DNA of 55,794 nt from a virus. This document shows positions 22,050-29,019 of the stretch, one piece after another. The notes below the pieces were generated by a model. It saw only the letters and a list, made by a program, of their open reading frames with translations. It made no database searches and had not been told where the DNA came from. Position 1 is the stretch's first letter, and each line of letters opens with the position of its first letter. The stretch spans positions 1 to 55,794 of IMG/VR virus record IMGVR_UViG_3300033149_001822. One strand, 5' to 3'. A program made the translations under genes and the position numbers.

Positions 22050-23404
22050 AACCGAAATGGCTAATGGAACGGATAATGACGACGCTGCAAGAGGTTGCCA
22101 ATAAGGACCTCCCGAACGGTGTCATCATGCAGATAAAAGGGAAGTTTGGTCATGCTGGAAGGATAACGGAGAACGGTAGGTTGTATCCACTATCCGTCAT
22201 GAAACGGGAGATTCAAAATATCCAAGCAAAGTTGCAAGAGAAGGCTGTTATTGGAGAAGCTGACCACCCCGGTCCCACCCAGGGTGGTCCTACTGTTCGT
22301 CAGAGCGCATTCATTATCACTGGACTTGGTATGAATGATAACGGCGAGATAATGGGCGAGGCAGATGTTGTAGACACTCAAGCCGGAAAGGACTTGGCAG
22401 CACTCATTAGGGCAGGAGCGCAGGTCGGAATGAGTTCGCGTTCGAAGGGGACTTCGAAGACGAACCGGATGACTAGCTCACACCCAGACTATGAGCGCAA
22501 CCAGGATTGGGAAGGCAAGGAGTTCGAGGAGGTCAATGATGATTTAGGCCTCAAATCGTTCGACTCTGTTATTGGCCAAGCAGTTACCGATGCTTACATT
22601 GGTGACTATAACGAAGATCAACAAGATGAGGAGGAAGAGATGGATTGGGAAAAATTGAAGAAGTTGCTCGCAGAGAGTGAGGAGCTTCGTAAAAATGTAA
22701 CCTCGTTCGTCTTCGATAGCGATGAGGGAAAGGCCAAGATTGCCGAGGCAGTCGAGGCCAATTCCAAAGAGCTGAAAGAGCAGTTCGACAAGGAAGTTAA
22801 GGAGATTGTCAAGGAGTACATGGCATCCGACGAGTTTGCCGAGCAGTTCGAGATCGAAGAGGACGTTGAAGGCGAAGATGACAACAAGCAGAATTTCGAG
22901 GAAGCAAAATGTGCCGGTTGCGACGCGATGATTCCGAAGGGTTCTAAGTACTGTCCGGCTTGTGGTGTGCAAGTAGTGGCACCCAAGAAGGAGAGCACCG
23001 ACGACGACAAGGCTCTCAAAGCCCTGGAGGACCGCATCAACAAGCTAGAGAGCGAGAACAAGGCCAAGACCGAGAAGATCGACAAGATGGAGAAGGATGT
23101 CGAGGACCGTGATAACGAGGTTGCGGTCGAAGCAATTGTTTCCGAGGCCCTCGAAGCCAAGCCACATATGCTGGTCGAGGCGGTGAGGTCGGACCTGGAA
23201 GGCCGTGAGCTTTCCACCGAGAACGCCAAGGAGCTGGTCGAGGCCCGCATTAAGTTCTTCACGGACTTCAACGAGAAGACTGGTGGCACGCTTTCCAAAG
23301 TGTCGGGCGACGGCAAGTCATTGCCTAACGACCCCGACGACAAAACCAAAAACGAGTCCAAAGATAAAACTTTGGATGTCCAGATTTTAGACCAACTGGA
23401 TTAA
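22046..23404 (+). CDS. Prohead core protease (T4 gp21-like) fused to scaffold
   Basis: 452 aa; ATGA overlap upstream, AAAGGAG before it. Residues 1-190 are the assembly protease: NGRLYP, His74 in GEADHP and the Ser in QVGMSSRSKG (residues 130-131) match the catalytic pattern of T4 gp21-type proteases. These digest the scaffold and trim the capsid protein. Residues 195-452 are acidic, coiled-coil scaffold (KLKKLLAESEELRK; EDRINKLESENKAKTEKI), broken by a zinc ribbon (CAGCDAMIPKGSKYCPACG). In T4, protease and scaffold are separate genes. An internal start at 22640 may yield scaffold alone. Confidence 0.85.
   Translation: MKPKWLMERIMTTLQEVANKDLPNGVIMQIKGKFGHAGRITENGRLYPLSVMKREIQNIQAKLQEKAVIGEADHPGPTQGGPTVRQSAFIITGLGMNDNGEIMGEADVVDTQAGKDLAALIRAGAQVGMSSRSKGTSKTNRMTSSHPDYERNQDWEGKEFEEVNDDLGLKSFDSVIGQAVTDAYIGDYNEDQQDEEEEMDWEKLKKLLAESEELRKNVTSFVFDSDEGKAKIAEAVEANSKELKEQFDKEVKEIVKEYMASDEFAEQFEIEEDVEGEDDNKQNFEEAKCAGCDAMIPKGSKYCPACGVQVVAPKKESTDDDKALKALEDRINKLESENKAKTEKIDKMEKDVEDRDNEVAVEAIVSEALEAKPHMLVEAVRSDLEGRELSTENAKELVEARIKFFTDFNEKTGGTLSKVSGDGKSLPNDPDDKTKNESKDKTLDVQILDQLD
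22640..23404 (+). CDS. Nested scaffold protein from internal start
   Basis: An in-frame ATG at 22640 lies 5-6 bases after GAGGAGGAAG, one of the strongest Shine-Dalgarno sequences in the window, exactly at the protease-scaffold boundary. Translation from here gives a 254-aa scaffold beginning MDWEKLKKLLAE. This is the arrangement of lambda C/Nu3 and similar nested genes. The purine run also encodes the acidic stretch QQDEEEEM, so the site could be accidental. Confidence 0.55.
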   Translation: MDWEKLKKLLAESEELRKNVTSFVFDSDEGKAKIAEAVEANSKELKEQFDKEVKEIVKEYMASDEFAEQFEIEEDVEGEDDNKQNFEEAKCAGCDAMIPKGSKYCPACGVQVVAPKKESTDDDKALKALEDRINKLESENKAKTEKIDKMEKDVEDRDNEVAVEAIVSEALEAKPHMLVEAVRSDLEGRELSTENAKELVEARIKFFTDFNEKTGGTLSKVSGDGKSLPNDPDDKTKNESKDKTLDVQILDQLD

Positions 23405-23431
23405 CAAGCTCCGAGCTAGGAGAATATCGAG

Positions 23432-24637
23432 ATGAGAATTTTTCAAGAGCAGATCGAGAGCTTGCAGAAGGCTGGATACGACCCGAGCGACGCACCTTGG
23501 TTGTTTGAGAATGAGGTGCGGTCGTCAAGGTGGTCCAAGTACTTCACCGAGCAGAACGATCTTAAGGAAGACAAGCGGCTGAAGGGTTTTGACATTTCCG
23601 ATGACGAGTACGAGATGCTCCGTCGGCAGACCGAGTGTCTGCTGGACAACGTCATAGCCGAGGCCAACGCCAAGAAGCGGAACATCCTGGCGGAAACCAC
23701 AACCACATCAGAGATCGAGACATTCACCACATGGGCGCTCCCGTTGATTCGGAAAATTTGGCCGAGGCTTTTTGCCAACCAGATGGTAAGTGTCCAGCCC
23801 ATGAAGGGACCGACCGGCAAGGCATTCACGTTGGACTTCGTGTACGGAACCGCAGGTGGTGCATATGCATCGGGAACCAGCATCTATGGAAACCCCGATT
23901 ACAATTACGCCAATGACCCCGGTGAGGGTGTAGAGCCGAAGGAAGTCAACCTGAAAATCACCGGCACCACGCTGACAGCAGTCGCCAAGAAGTTAAAGGC
24001 ACTGTGGAACATCGAGGCTCAGCAGGATCTTTCTAGCCAGCATGCCCTGAACCTCCAGAGTGAAGTCATCAAGATGTTGGGTATGGAGCTGGAACGAGAG
24101 ATCAACCGGACCCTTATCCTGGGTGTCTACAATGCGGCCACTACGAACACTACATGGACTGCCACGCAGCCTGCATCCCCAGACCCCTGGGCGAACGCTA
24201 CTCCGAGACAGTACAGGGAGAGCCTGTTCGACGCGATCAATGACGCCAACAAGCAGATATTTGACCGTGTGTACGTCAACGCGAACTTCATTCTGGCTGG
24301 TAGTGGGTTTGCCAATCGGTTGCGGAAGATCAACGGGTTCCGCCAGATTGACACGTCACCTGGCGAGGCGCGAATCGCTTCCGGCCCGAACCTGTTCGGC
24401 GTGCTGAAGGACCAGTACAAGGTGTACATTGATCCGTTCTTCAGCTCTGACCAGGCAATCATCGGGCACAAGAGCAATAACTGGATGTACACGGGCTACG
24501 TGTATGCTCCTTACATCCCACTGTGGAGTACTCCGGTCATCTGGAATACCAAGATGCAACCGGCCAAGGGCATCATGACGCGGTACGCGACGTTCGCAAA
24601 GAATGGGGACTTTTTTGCCACGATTACTGTGGTGTAG
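23432..24637 (+). CDS. Major capsid protein (T4 gp23-like)
   Basis: 401 aa; GGAGAAT before the ATG. The segment TTWALPLIRKIWPRLFANQM, then VSVQPMKGPTGKAFTLDFVYG, is the conserved N-terminal part of gp23-type HK97-fold capsid proteins. An N-terminal propeptide of about 88 residues ends in LAE (residues 86-88), which fits the (I/L)-x-E cleavage rule of T4-type prohead proteases; IAE at 75-77 is a second option. The mature protein would be about 313 aa. It follows its protease and scaffold and is closed by a terminator. Confidence 0.9.
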   Translation: MRIFQEQIESLQKAGYDPSDAPWLFENEVRSSRWSKYFTEQNDLKEDKRLKGFDISDDEYEMLRRQTECLLDNVIAEANAKKRNILAETTTTSEIETFTTWALPLIRKIWPRLFANQMVSVQPMKGPTGKAFTLDFVYGTAGGAYASGTSIYGNPDYNYANDPGEGVEPKEVNLKITGTTLTAVAKKLKALWNIEAQQDLSSQHALNLQSEVIKMLGMELEREINRTLILGVYNAATTNTTWTATQPASPDPWANATPRQYRESLFDAINDANKQIFDRVYVNANFILAGSGFANRLRKINGFRQIDTSPGEARIASGPNLFGVLKDQYKVYIDPFFSSDQAIIGHKSNNWMYTGYVYAPYIPLWSTPVIWNTKMQPAKGIMTRYATFAKNGDFFATITVV

Positions 24638-24667
24638 AAATCACCTGAATAGAGAGGAATGAGTTAG

Positions 24668-24700
24668 GGTGTCCGATCTGAAAGGATCGGACACCTTTTT
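24668..24700 (+). terminator. Rho-independent terminator after the capsid gene
   Basis: GGTGTCCGATC (24668-24678) and GATCGGACACC (24685-24695) form an 11-bp perfect stem with loop TGAAAG, followed by TTTTT. It lies 31 bases after the capsid stop. It ends the abundant head transcript; the next unit begins at the palindrome 8 bases later. Confidence 0.92.
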
Positions 24701-24753
24701 ATCAATCTGTTTAACGGTGTTAAACAAAAACAGGAGAAAAAACAAATGGGCAA
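24700..24753 (+). repeat. 54-bp direct repeat, copy A (leader, palindrome, RBS, start codon)
   Basis: Identical to 49343-49396. It covers the last T of the terminator, ATCAATCT, the palindrome, AAAAACAGGAGAAAAAAC and the first eight bases of the gene (ATGGGCAA). The downstream genes are otherwise unrelated, so a leader cassette has been duplicated or exchanged. Confidence 0.9.
24709..24725. promoter_or_regulatory. 17-bp palindrome, copy 5 of 7
   Basis: GTTTAACGGTGTTAAAC between the capsid terminator and the AGGAG of the gene at 24746 (20 bases before its ATG). It lies within a 54-bp segment (24700-24753) that is identical to 49343-49396. Confidence 0.85.
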
Positions 24754-25357
24754 AAAATTAGCAAAAAAGAAAAACCTCTCTAACCAGAGGAAGGTCGTCG
24801 TAAGGAATGAAGATGGAGAACCTGTCGAGATACCGCTAGGCTCTGTTGTTGACTACGCTGAGCCTATTAAGGACGACAAGCTCGGCGTGGTCCCGGAGTT
24901 CGTGAACATCAGCAGCAAGATTCAGTTGCTGTGCGTGCCACACAACACGGACGGGACACTCATCGTCTCAAAGTACGGTATCGTCAGGGGCACTCAGTGG
25001 CGCATGTTCTCTTTGCCCAACAAGAAGGTCTGGGGTGACTTCCCTCCATTCATCGAGCGGGAGCTTCTGAAGAACAATAAGTACGACGAGAAATACCTTC
25101 TGTCCGAGGAGCAGATGTTGGAGGAGTTGGACAGGCTGGTCCGTATCAAGGCCATTAGGGAACTTCTTAAAAGTGCTGTCATAACTCAACCTGAGTTCCA
25201 GGACGATGTTGGCCCTAATGGGATGATGGTGATCTATCGCGAGAATGAGAGTCGTTCTGTGATAAATGATTTTGCCCTTCGCAAGATCATGGACCTGGAG
25301 GACGAGGCCCGCAAGAAGCGAGAGGACGCGGGGATATTCGAGGAGTCAAATTTGTAA
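24746..25357 (+). CDS. Hypothetical protein after capsid (203 aa)
   Basis: CAGGAG 8 bases before the ATG in the repeated leader. Lys-rich N-terminus (GKKLAKKK, shared with Dam and TerL), then an alpha/beta domain (VVVRNEDGEPVEIPLGSVVD; SKYGIVRGTQWRMFSLPNKK) and a long charged helical end. Its position right behind the capsid gene fits a head decoration, vertex or completion protein, but no family is recognised. Confidence 0.65.
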   Translation: MGKKLAKKKNLSNQRKVVVRNEDGEPVEIPLGSVVDYAEPIKDDKLGVVPEFVNISSKIQLLCVPHNTDGTLIVSKYGIVRGTQWRMFSLPNKKVWGDFPPFIERELLKNNKYDEKYLLSEEQMLEELDRLVRIKAIRELLKSAVITQPEFQDDVGPNGMMVIYRENESRSVINDFALRKIMDLEDEARKKREDAGIFEESNL

Positions 25358-25381
25358 ACTGTGGGGAGAACGGAAGGTGAC

Positions 25382-25600
25382 GTGGTGGAAGTTCTTGTGC
25401 AACTGAAAGACTACCTGGCAGACAGGCCCGAGACAGCATTCCTTGCATTGACACTTGTGGCTCTGTTCTACATGTTCAGAAAATACGACAAGGCACGGGA
25501 AGCCCACCTCGTCACACTTTCATCAATCGCTCCCTTGGCTGATAAGCTGTGTTACATCATTTCCAAGGTCAAGAAGAAGACTGATAACGGTGGTGAGTGA
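25382..25600 (+). CDS. Small single-span membrane protein (72 aa)
   Basis: GTG at 25382 with GGAAGG 5 bases upstream; the earlier in-frame GTG at 25361 lacks a site. One transmembrane segment (AFLALTLVALFYMF) followed by basic residues and a helix. GTGATG junction with the next gene. Holin-like by size only; it directly precedes a set of exported proteins. Confidence 0.55.
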   Translation: MVEVLVQLKDYLADRPETAFLALTLVALFYMFRKYDKAREAHLVTLSSIAPLADKLCYIISKVKKKTDNGGE

Positions 25601-25797
25601 TGAGCATGTTCGCTTGGCTGAAAAAATTGTTCAGCAGCAATGGGAATGATGTTGCCTGTGTGTCCGAGAAAAAGACATTGGAGAAGAAACACATCGACAA
25701 GCACACTGGCAAGATCCAGGCACAACTAAAAACCATAAACAATGCATTCGAGGATATGGAGCCGGACGAAATATTCAACGAATGGACAGGGGAGTAG
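25600..25797 (+). CDS. Small hypothetical protein (65 aa)
   Basis: ATG at 25600 overlaps the previous stop, GGTGGTGAG upstream. The N-terminal amphipathic stretch MSMFAWLKKLFSS could contact membrane. The rest is charged helix ending acidic (EPDEIFNEWTGE). No family recognised. Confidence 0.55.
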   Translation: MSMFAWLKKLFSSNGNDVACVSEKKTLEKKHIDKHTGKIQAQLKTINNAFEDMEPDEIFNEWTGE

Positions 25798-25800
25798 AAA

Positions 25801-27057
25801 ATGAAAAGATTCATTGTTTGTTTATTGATGTTGTTTACGTTGCTGGTTCCTGAATATGTTGTCGCGGCACCGTACCCAGATGGGTGCTGTGACAACTCAT
25901 CTCAAGCTGCACCTGGCACCTGTTACTACATGACATGTGCTGAGAAGCGTGCAGGTTCTTCAATCACCGCTCCAGGGTATTTCAGGGTCATGGATTGGGA
26001 CAGTACGTTGCGGCTTGATGTTGAGTTGCTATCAACGATTGTCACAGGGCTGGCGAACACTCATCAAGGTGCCGTCGTGATCTCGACTGGCTTCGCGTAC
26101 AACGGGGTCGATTGGGACCCTGTTCTCGCGACCGCTGGCGTGCCTCACTTTGACCTGCGCGGGATAAATGGGATGACGCCGAACACTAATGGTGGGCTTA
26201 TGAACACTGGTACGTTGACAATGACGCTTGCCGACGATGATCCGGCAGTCATCGACTTGGCTGCGATTGAGGTCTTGCAGACAACTATTGCTGGTGACAC
26301 TACTAGTATAGATGCAGATACAACCACTATCGCGGCTGATACCACGTCGATTGACGCCGACACGACTGTAATTGCTGCTGACACCACAACGATTGCTGGT
26401 TGGACTTTGAACACGGGATTGATTGACGCGACTACACAGAGATTCACCATCGGCACAGATGACCTAGTGTCAACGCAACTTGGTTTGTTAGATTTCGTAC
26501 TCACACAGGCAGATGGTCAAGCGTTTACACTCAATGGTGCTGTTACGTCTTCATTTATGTATGCGGATAACGGTGCAACTGGTGACATGCTGAAAGTCGG
26601 TGCGACCAGAGCGTTGCAGGTCGAAGAAGTAAATGCACAACCTGGTGATGACAAGGCCAATGATTGGAAGAAAACCAAGAAGCAAGCAATAGCTGTTTAC
26701 ACTCATGCCAAGGAAGCAGATACAGCAGTTGACGAAACTGCTGGTGGTGACGTTGGCGACGAGGTTTATCCACCGACCGAAGTAATTGGCTATCCGAATT
26801 GGTGCGTTGTTTTCAAGAACGAGGGTGGTGGGTCTGCTGATATTTTGGATGATGCCGCTGTTTTAGTCAGTCCATCCAATGCTGCTGGTGAATGGGAGAA
26901 CTTGACTTTTACAGCTTGTGACACACTTGCAAGTGGTGCCGGTACTTGTAGCTATTGTTGTTCGAATTGTGCTCATCGGTACGTGAAGGCAGAGGCGCTT
27001 TGCGGTGCCGGTGATGACACGACTGTCACCGTTTGGATTACGGGCAATGTAAACTAG
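25801..27057 (+). CDS. Exported protein 1: signal peptide, heptad repeats, cysteine-rich ends
   Basis: 418 aa; GGGGAG before the ATG. Residues 1-23 (MKRFIVCLLMLFTLLVPEYV, then VAA) are a typical Sec signal peptide with an AxA-like cut site. Residues 166-200 hold five exact heptads of form DTTxIxA, suggestive of a trimeric fibre or beta-roll stalk. Cys pairs at both ends (GCCDNSS; CSYCCSNC) imply disulfides outside the cytoplasm. Several VLxxG/TLNG beta segments look like a phage fibre. First of five consecutive signal-peptide genes. Family not recognised. Confidence 0.7.
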   Translation: MKRFIVCLLMLFTLLVPEYVVAAPYPDGCCDNSSQAAPGTCYYMTCAEKRAGSSITAPGYFRVMDWDSTLRLDVELLSTIVTGLANTHQGAVVISTGFAYNGVDWDPVLATAGVPHFDLRGINGMTPNTNGGLMNTGTLTMTLADDDPAVIDLAAIEVLQTTIAGDTTSIDADTTTIAADTTSIDADTTVIAADTTTIAGWTLNTGLIDATTQRFTIGTDDLVSTQLGLLDFVLTQADGQAFTLNGAVTSSFMYADNGATGDMLKVGATRALQVEEVNAQPGDDKANDWKKTKKQAIAVYTHAKEADTAVDETAGGDVGDEVYPPTEVIGYPNWCVVFKNEGGGSADILDDAAVLVSPSNAAGEWENLTFTACDTLASGAGTCSYCCSNCAHRYVKAEALCGAGDDTTVTVWITGNVN

Positions 27058-27066
27058 GGGGCAGTA

Positions 27067-28305
27067 ATGAAAAAGTTTCTATTAGCTGCAATTATTTTTT
27101 GCAGTTTGTTCTTGATAGGTTCTTCGAGTCAGCGAGGCAAGCTGATTTACTCGATGCCGTACGAGACTCAGGGACAGAAAAACTGGTTCGCGACAAAGGC
27201 AGGGACCGGTGATTGTACTTCGTGGGACAATGCCTGTACGTTCAGGGCCGCGCTCGATAAGTGCACAACTGATTTGCAGGATAATATTTGGTTGTCACCA
27301 GAAGATCACGATACAGATAATGGATTGGATGCAACCGGAACAACTATCAGTGAATACAATATTCACATCTACGGATCTGGTGGGGAAAACGAATTAGGTA
27401 CTCGCATATACAATACTGCCGGTGCAGTTACTCATGTTCTCCAAATTTCAGGTCACAGAATAGCTTTTTCTAATATCCGATTTAATCAAATGGCTCAAGC
27501 AGATGTAGATATGACACTGATTAGTGTTACAGGTAATAGAATTACATTCAATGATTGCCAATTCAGATCTGCTACTGGTGCAGTCGCAGACATAGGTTTA
27601 CTTTTTGGAAACACCAGTCGTTATCATACGATAAATAATGTAAGGTTCGATGATTTTCAAACTGTTGCGTTCAGAACAAATGATGTTAATAATTCTGAAT
27701 TTAAAAGGATGAAATTTTATCGAAATGAAATTGCAATAGATATTACGCATGGTGACGATGACACTTTGGAATTCTGTAATACATTATTTGAGCATAATAC
27801 ATCTGCAATTGAAATTGCAGCAGGTGCAGATCAGGTAACATTTATTAGTCCTATTTTTATACATAATACAACAAATATTACTGATGGTGGAACATATGAT
27901 GGGTTGCATCTAATGAATCCAGTGTCAGCACATGCATCTGTTGCAATATTACCTGCTGATGCTGGTATAACAGTTACGGGCGCAGCCGGGGCATGGGCAC
28001 AGGGAGATCTTACCCAGATAATTGCAGCAGATGTGATAACGACACCATTTTTTGTTTTGGGTATTAATGTACAGTCTTCGACAGCAGCTAATACATACAA
28101 ACTCGAATTATTTTACGGTGAAGCCACTGAAGATGAATCATTAGGAATTTTCGAATTTACGGATTCAGATAAGAAAACAACTCCACCACCACTAGATATT
28201 CGACAAATGCCAATTCCACCAAATAGTTATATCGGAGCAAAAATTGCTTCTAGTTCTGGTGGTGCAGATAATGCAGTAATAACTATTTCGTATCTGGCAC
28301 TATAA
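27067..28305 (+). CDS. Exported protein 2: parallel beta-helix protein
   Basis: 412 aa; GGGGGCA before the ATG. Signal peptide in residues 1-20 (MKKFLLAAIIFCSLFLIGSS). Repeating short rungs of the type ITFNDCQFRSATG, HTINNVRFDDFQT and NSEFKRMKFYRNE are characteristic of right-handed parallel beta-helices (pectate-lyase-like), common in phage depolymerases and tailspikes. The last 110 residues form a separate beta domain (VITTPFFVLGINVQSSTA). No catalytic residues can be assigned. AT-rich after the first 250 bases. Confidence 0.7.
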   Translation: MKKFLLAAIIFCSLFLIGSSSQRGKLIYSMPYETQGQKNWFATKAGTGDCTSWDNACTFRAALDKCTTDLQDNIWLSPEDHDTDNGLDATGTTISEYNIHIYGSGGENELGTRIYNTAGAVTHVLQISGHRIAFSNIRFNQMAQADVDMTLISVTGNRITFNDCQFRSATGAVADIGLLFGNTSRYHTINNVRFDDFQTVAFRTNDVNNSEFKRMKFYRNEIAIDITHGDDDTLEFCNTLFEHNTSAIEIAAGADQVTFISPIFIHNTTNITDGGTYDGLHLMNPVSAHASVAILPADAGITVTGAAGAWAQGDLTQIIAADVITTPFFVLGINVQSSTAANTYKLELFYGEATEDESLGIFEFTDSDKKTTPPPLDIRQMPIPPNSYIGAKIASSSGGADNAVITISYLAL

Positions 28306-28314
28306 GGGGCAACG

Positions 28315-29019
28315 ATGAAAAAGTTATTCTTTATTTTGATTGTACTGTTGTTAACGGTTTTTTTGTTGGGCCAAGGCGCATCGGATGAGGTGCGCCAGGC
28401 TAATAAAGTTGCTCGCGCAGCAAACGGAAAACTGGTTCGCATAGTCGGTGGGCCTGAACCGGCCGAGAATGTTGCGGTCAGTACTTCGGTACTTGGTGAC
28501 GTGGTGGAAGTTGCCAATCCTGGTAATGGATTGTGTCATGTAATTTTAGATGCGCGACCGATTGCGAAATCGATCATATTTGACGACGGCATGGAATACG
28601 TTGGCAACGTGCCGAATATTCCTGAATTGAAAAATGCGTTCGGGAAAGCAAGTTGGCCGGTAATGATTCCTGGTTCGTGTAATGGTGTGGGCGCGTGTAT
28701 GTGGTCTGCACTGTTTAGGGGTGCTGCGTGTTTGGCAATTGCGGAAACCGATTATTACGTTGGAAGTACGATGCACGAATTTCTAGCTTTGCCGCGTGGA
28801 CAGCAAAGACGGTTCTTGCGCGTGCGTGGGACATGTACTGAGAACGATTTAGAGCGCTCCTGTAGCGTTCCGATTGGTGATCCAAGGGCAAACGTAGGGT
28901 CGCCGGTTACAGTCCCGCACGGCTGGAGTGGCAGAATCGATTTGAATTATGTCAAGGCGCAGAACGGTAAGCCGAATCCGAGACATCCGAAAAAGGCTAA
29001 GAAGGTGGAGATCAAGTAA
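28315..29019 (+). CDS. Exported protein 3: small secreted protein of unknown fold
   Basis: 234 aa; AAGGGGC before the ATG. Strong hydrophobic N-terminus (MKKLFFILIVLLLTVFLLGQ). Cys pairs (GSCNGVGACMW; GTCTENDLERSC) may form disulfides. The C-terminus is basic (RHPKKAKKVEIK). Contains a pattern of short beta segments with VRIVGGPEPAENVAVSTSVL. No family recognised. The stop overlaps the start of the next gene (TAATG). Confidence 0.65.
   Translation: MKKLFFILIVLLLTVFLLGQGASDEVRQANKVARAANGKLVRIVGGPEPAENVAVSTSVLGDVVEVANPGNGLCHVILDARPIAKSIIFDDGMEYVGNVPNIPELKNAFGKASWPVMIPGSCNGVGACMWSALFRGAACLAIAETDYYVGSTMHEFLALPRGQQRRFLRVRGTCTENDLERSCSVPIGDPRANVGSPVTVPHGWSGRIDLNYVKAQNGKPNPRHPKKAKKVEIK

Noticed and set aside
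26296-26400. Regular 21-bp periodicity resembling a repeat array
   Set aside because: The units encode protein heptads in frame, vary at third bases and have no spacers, so it is not a CRISPR or non-coding repeat.
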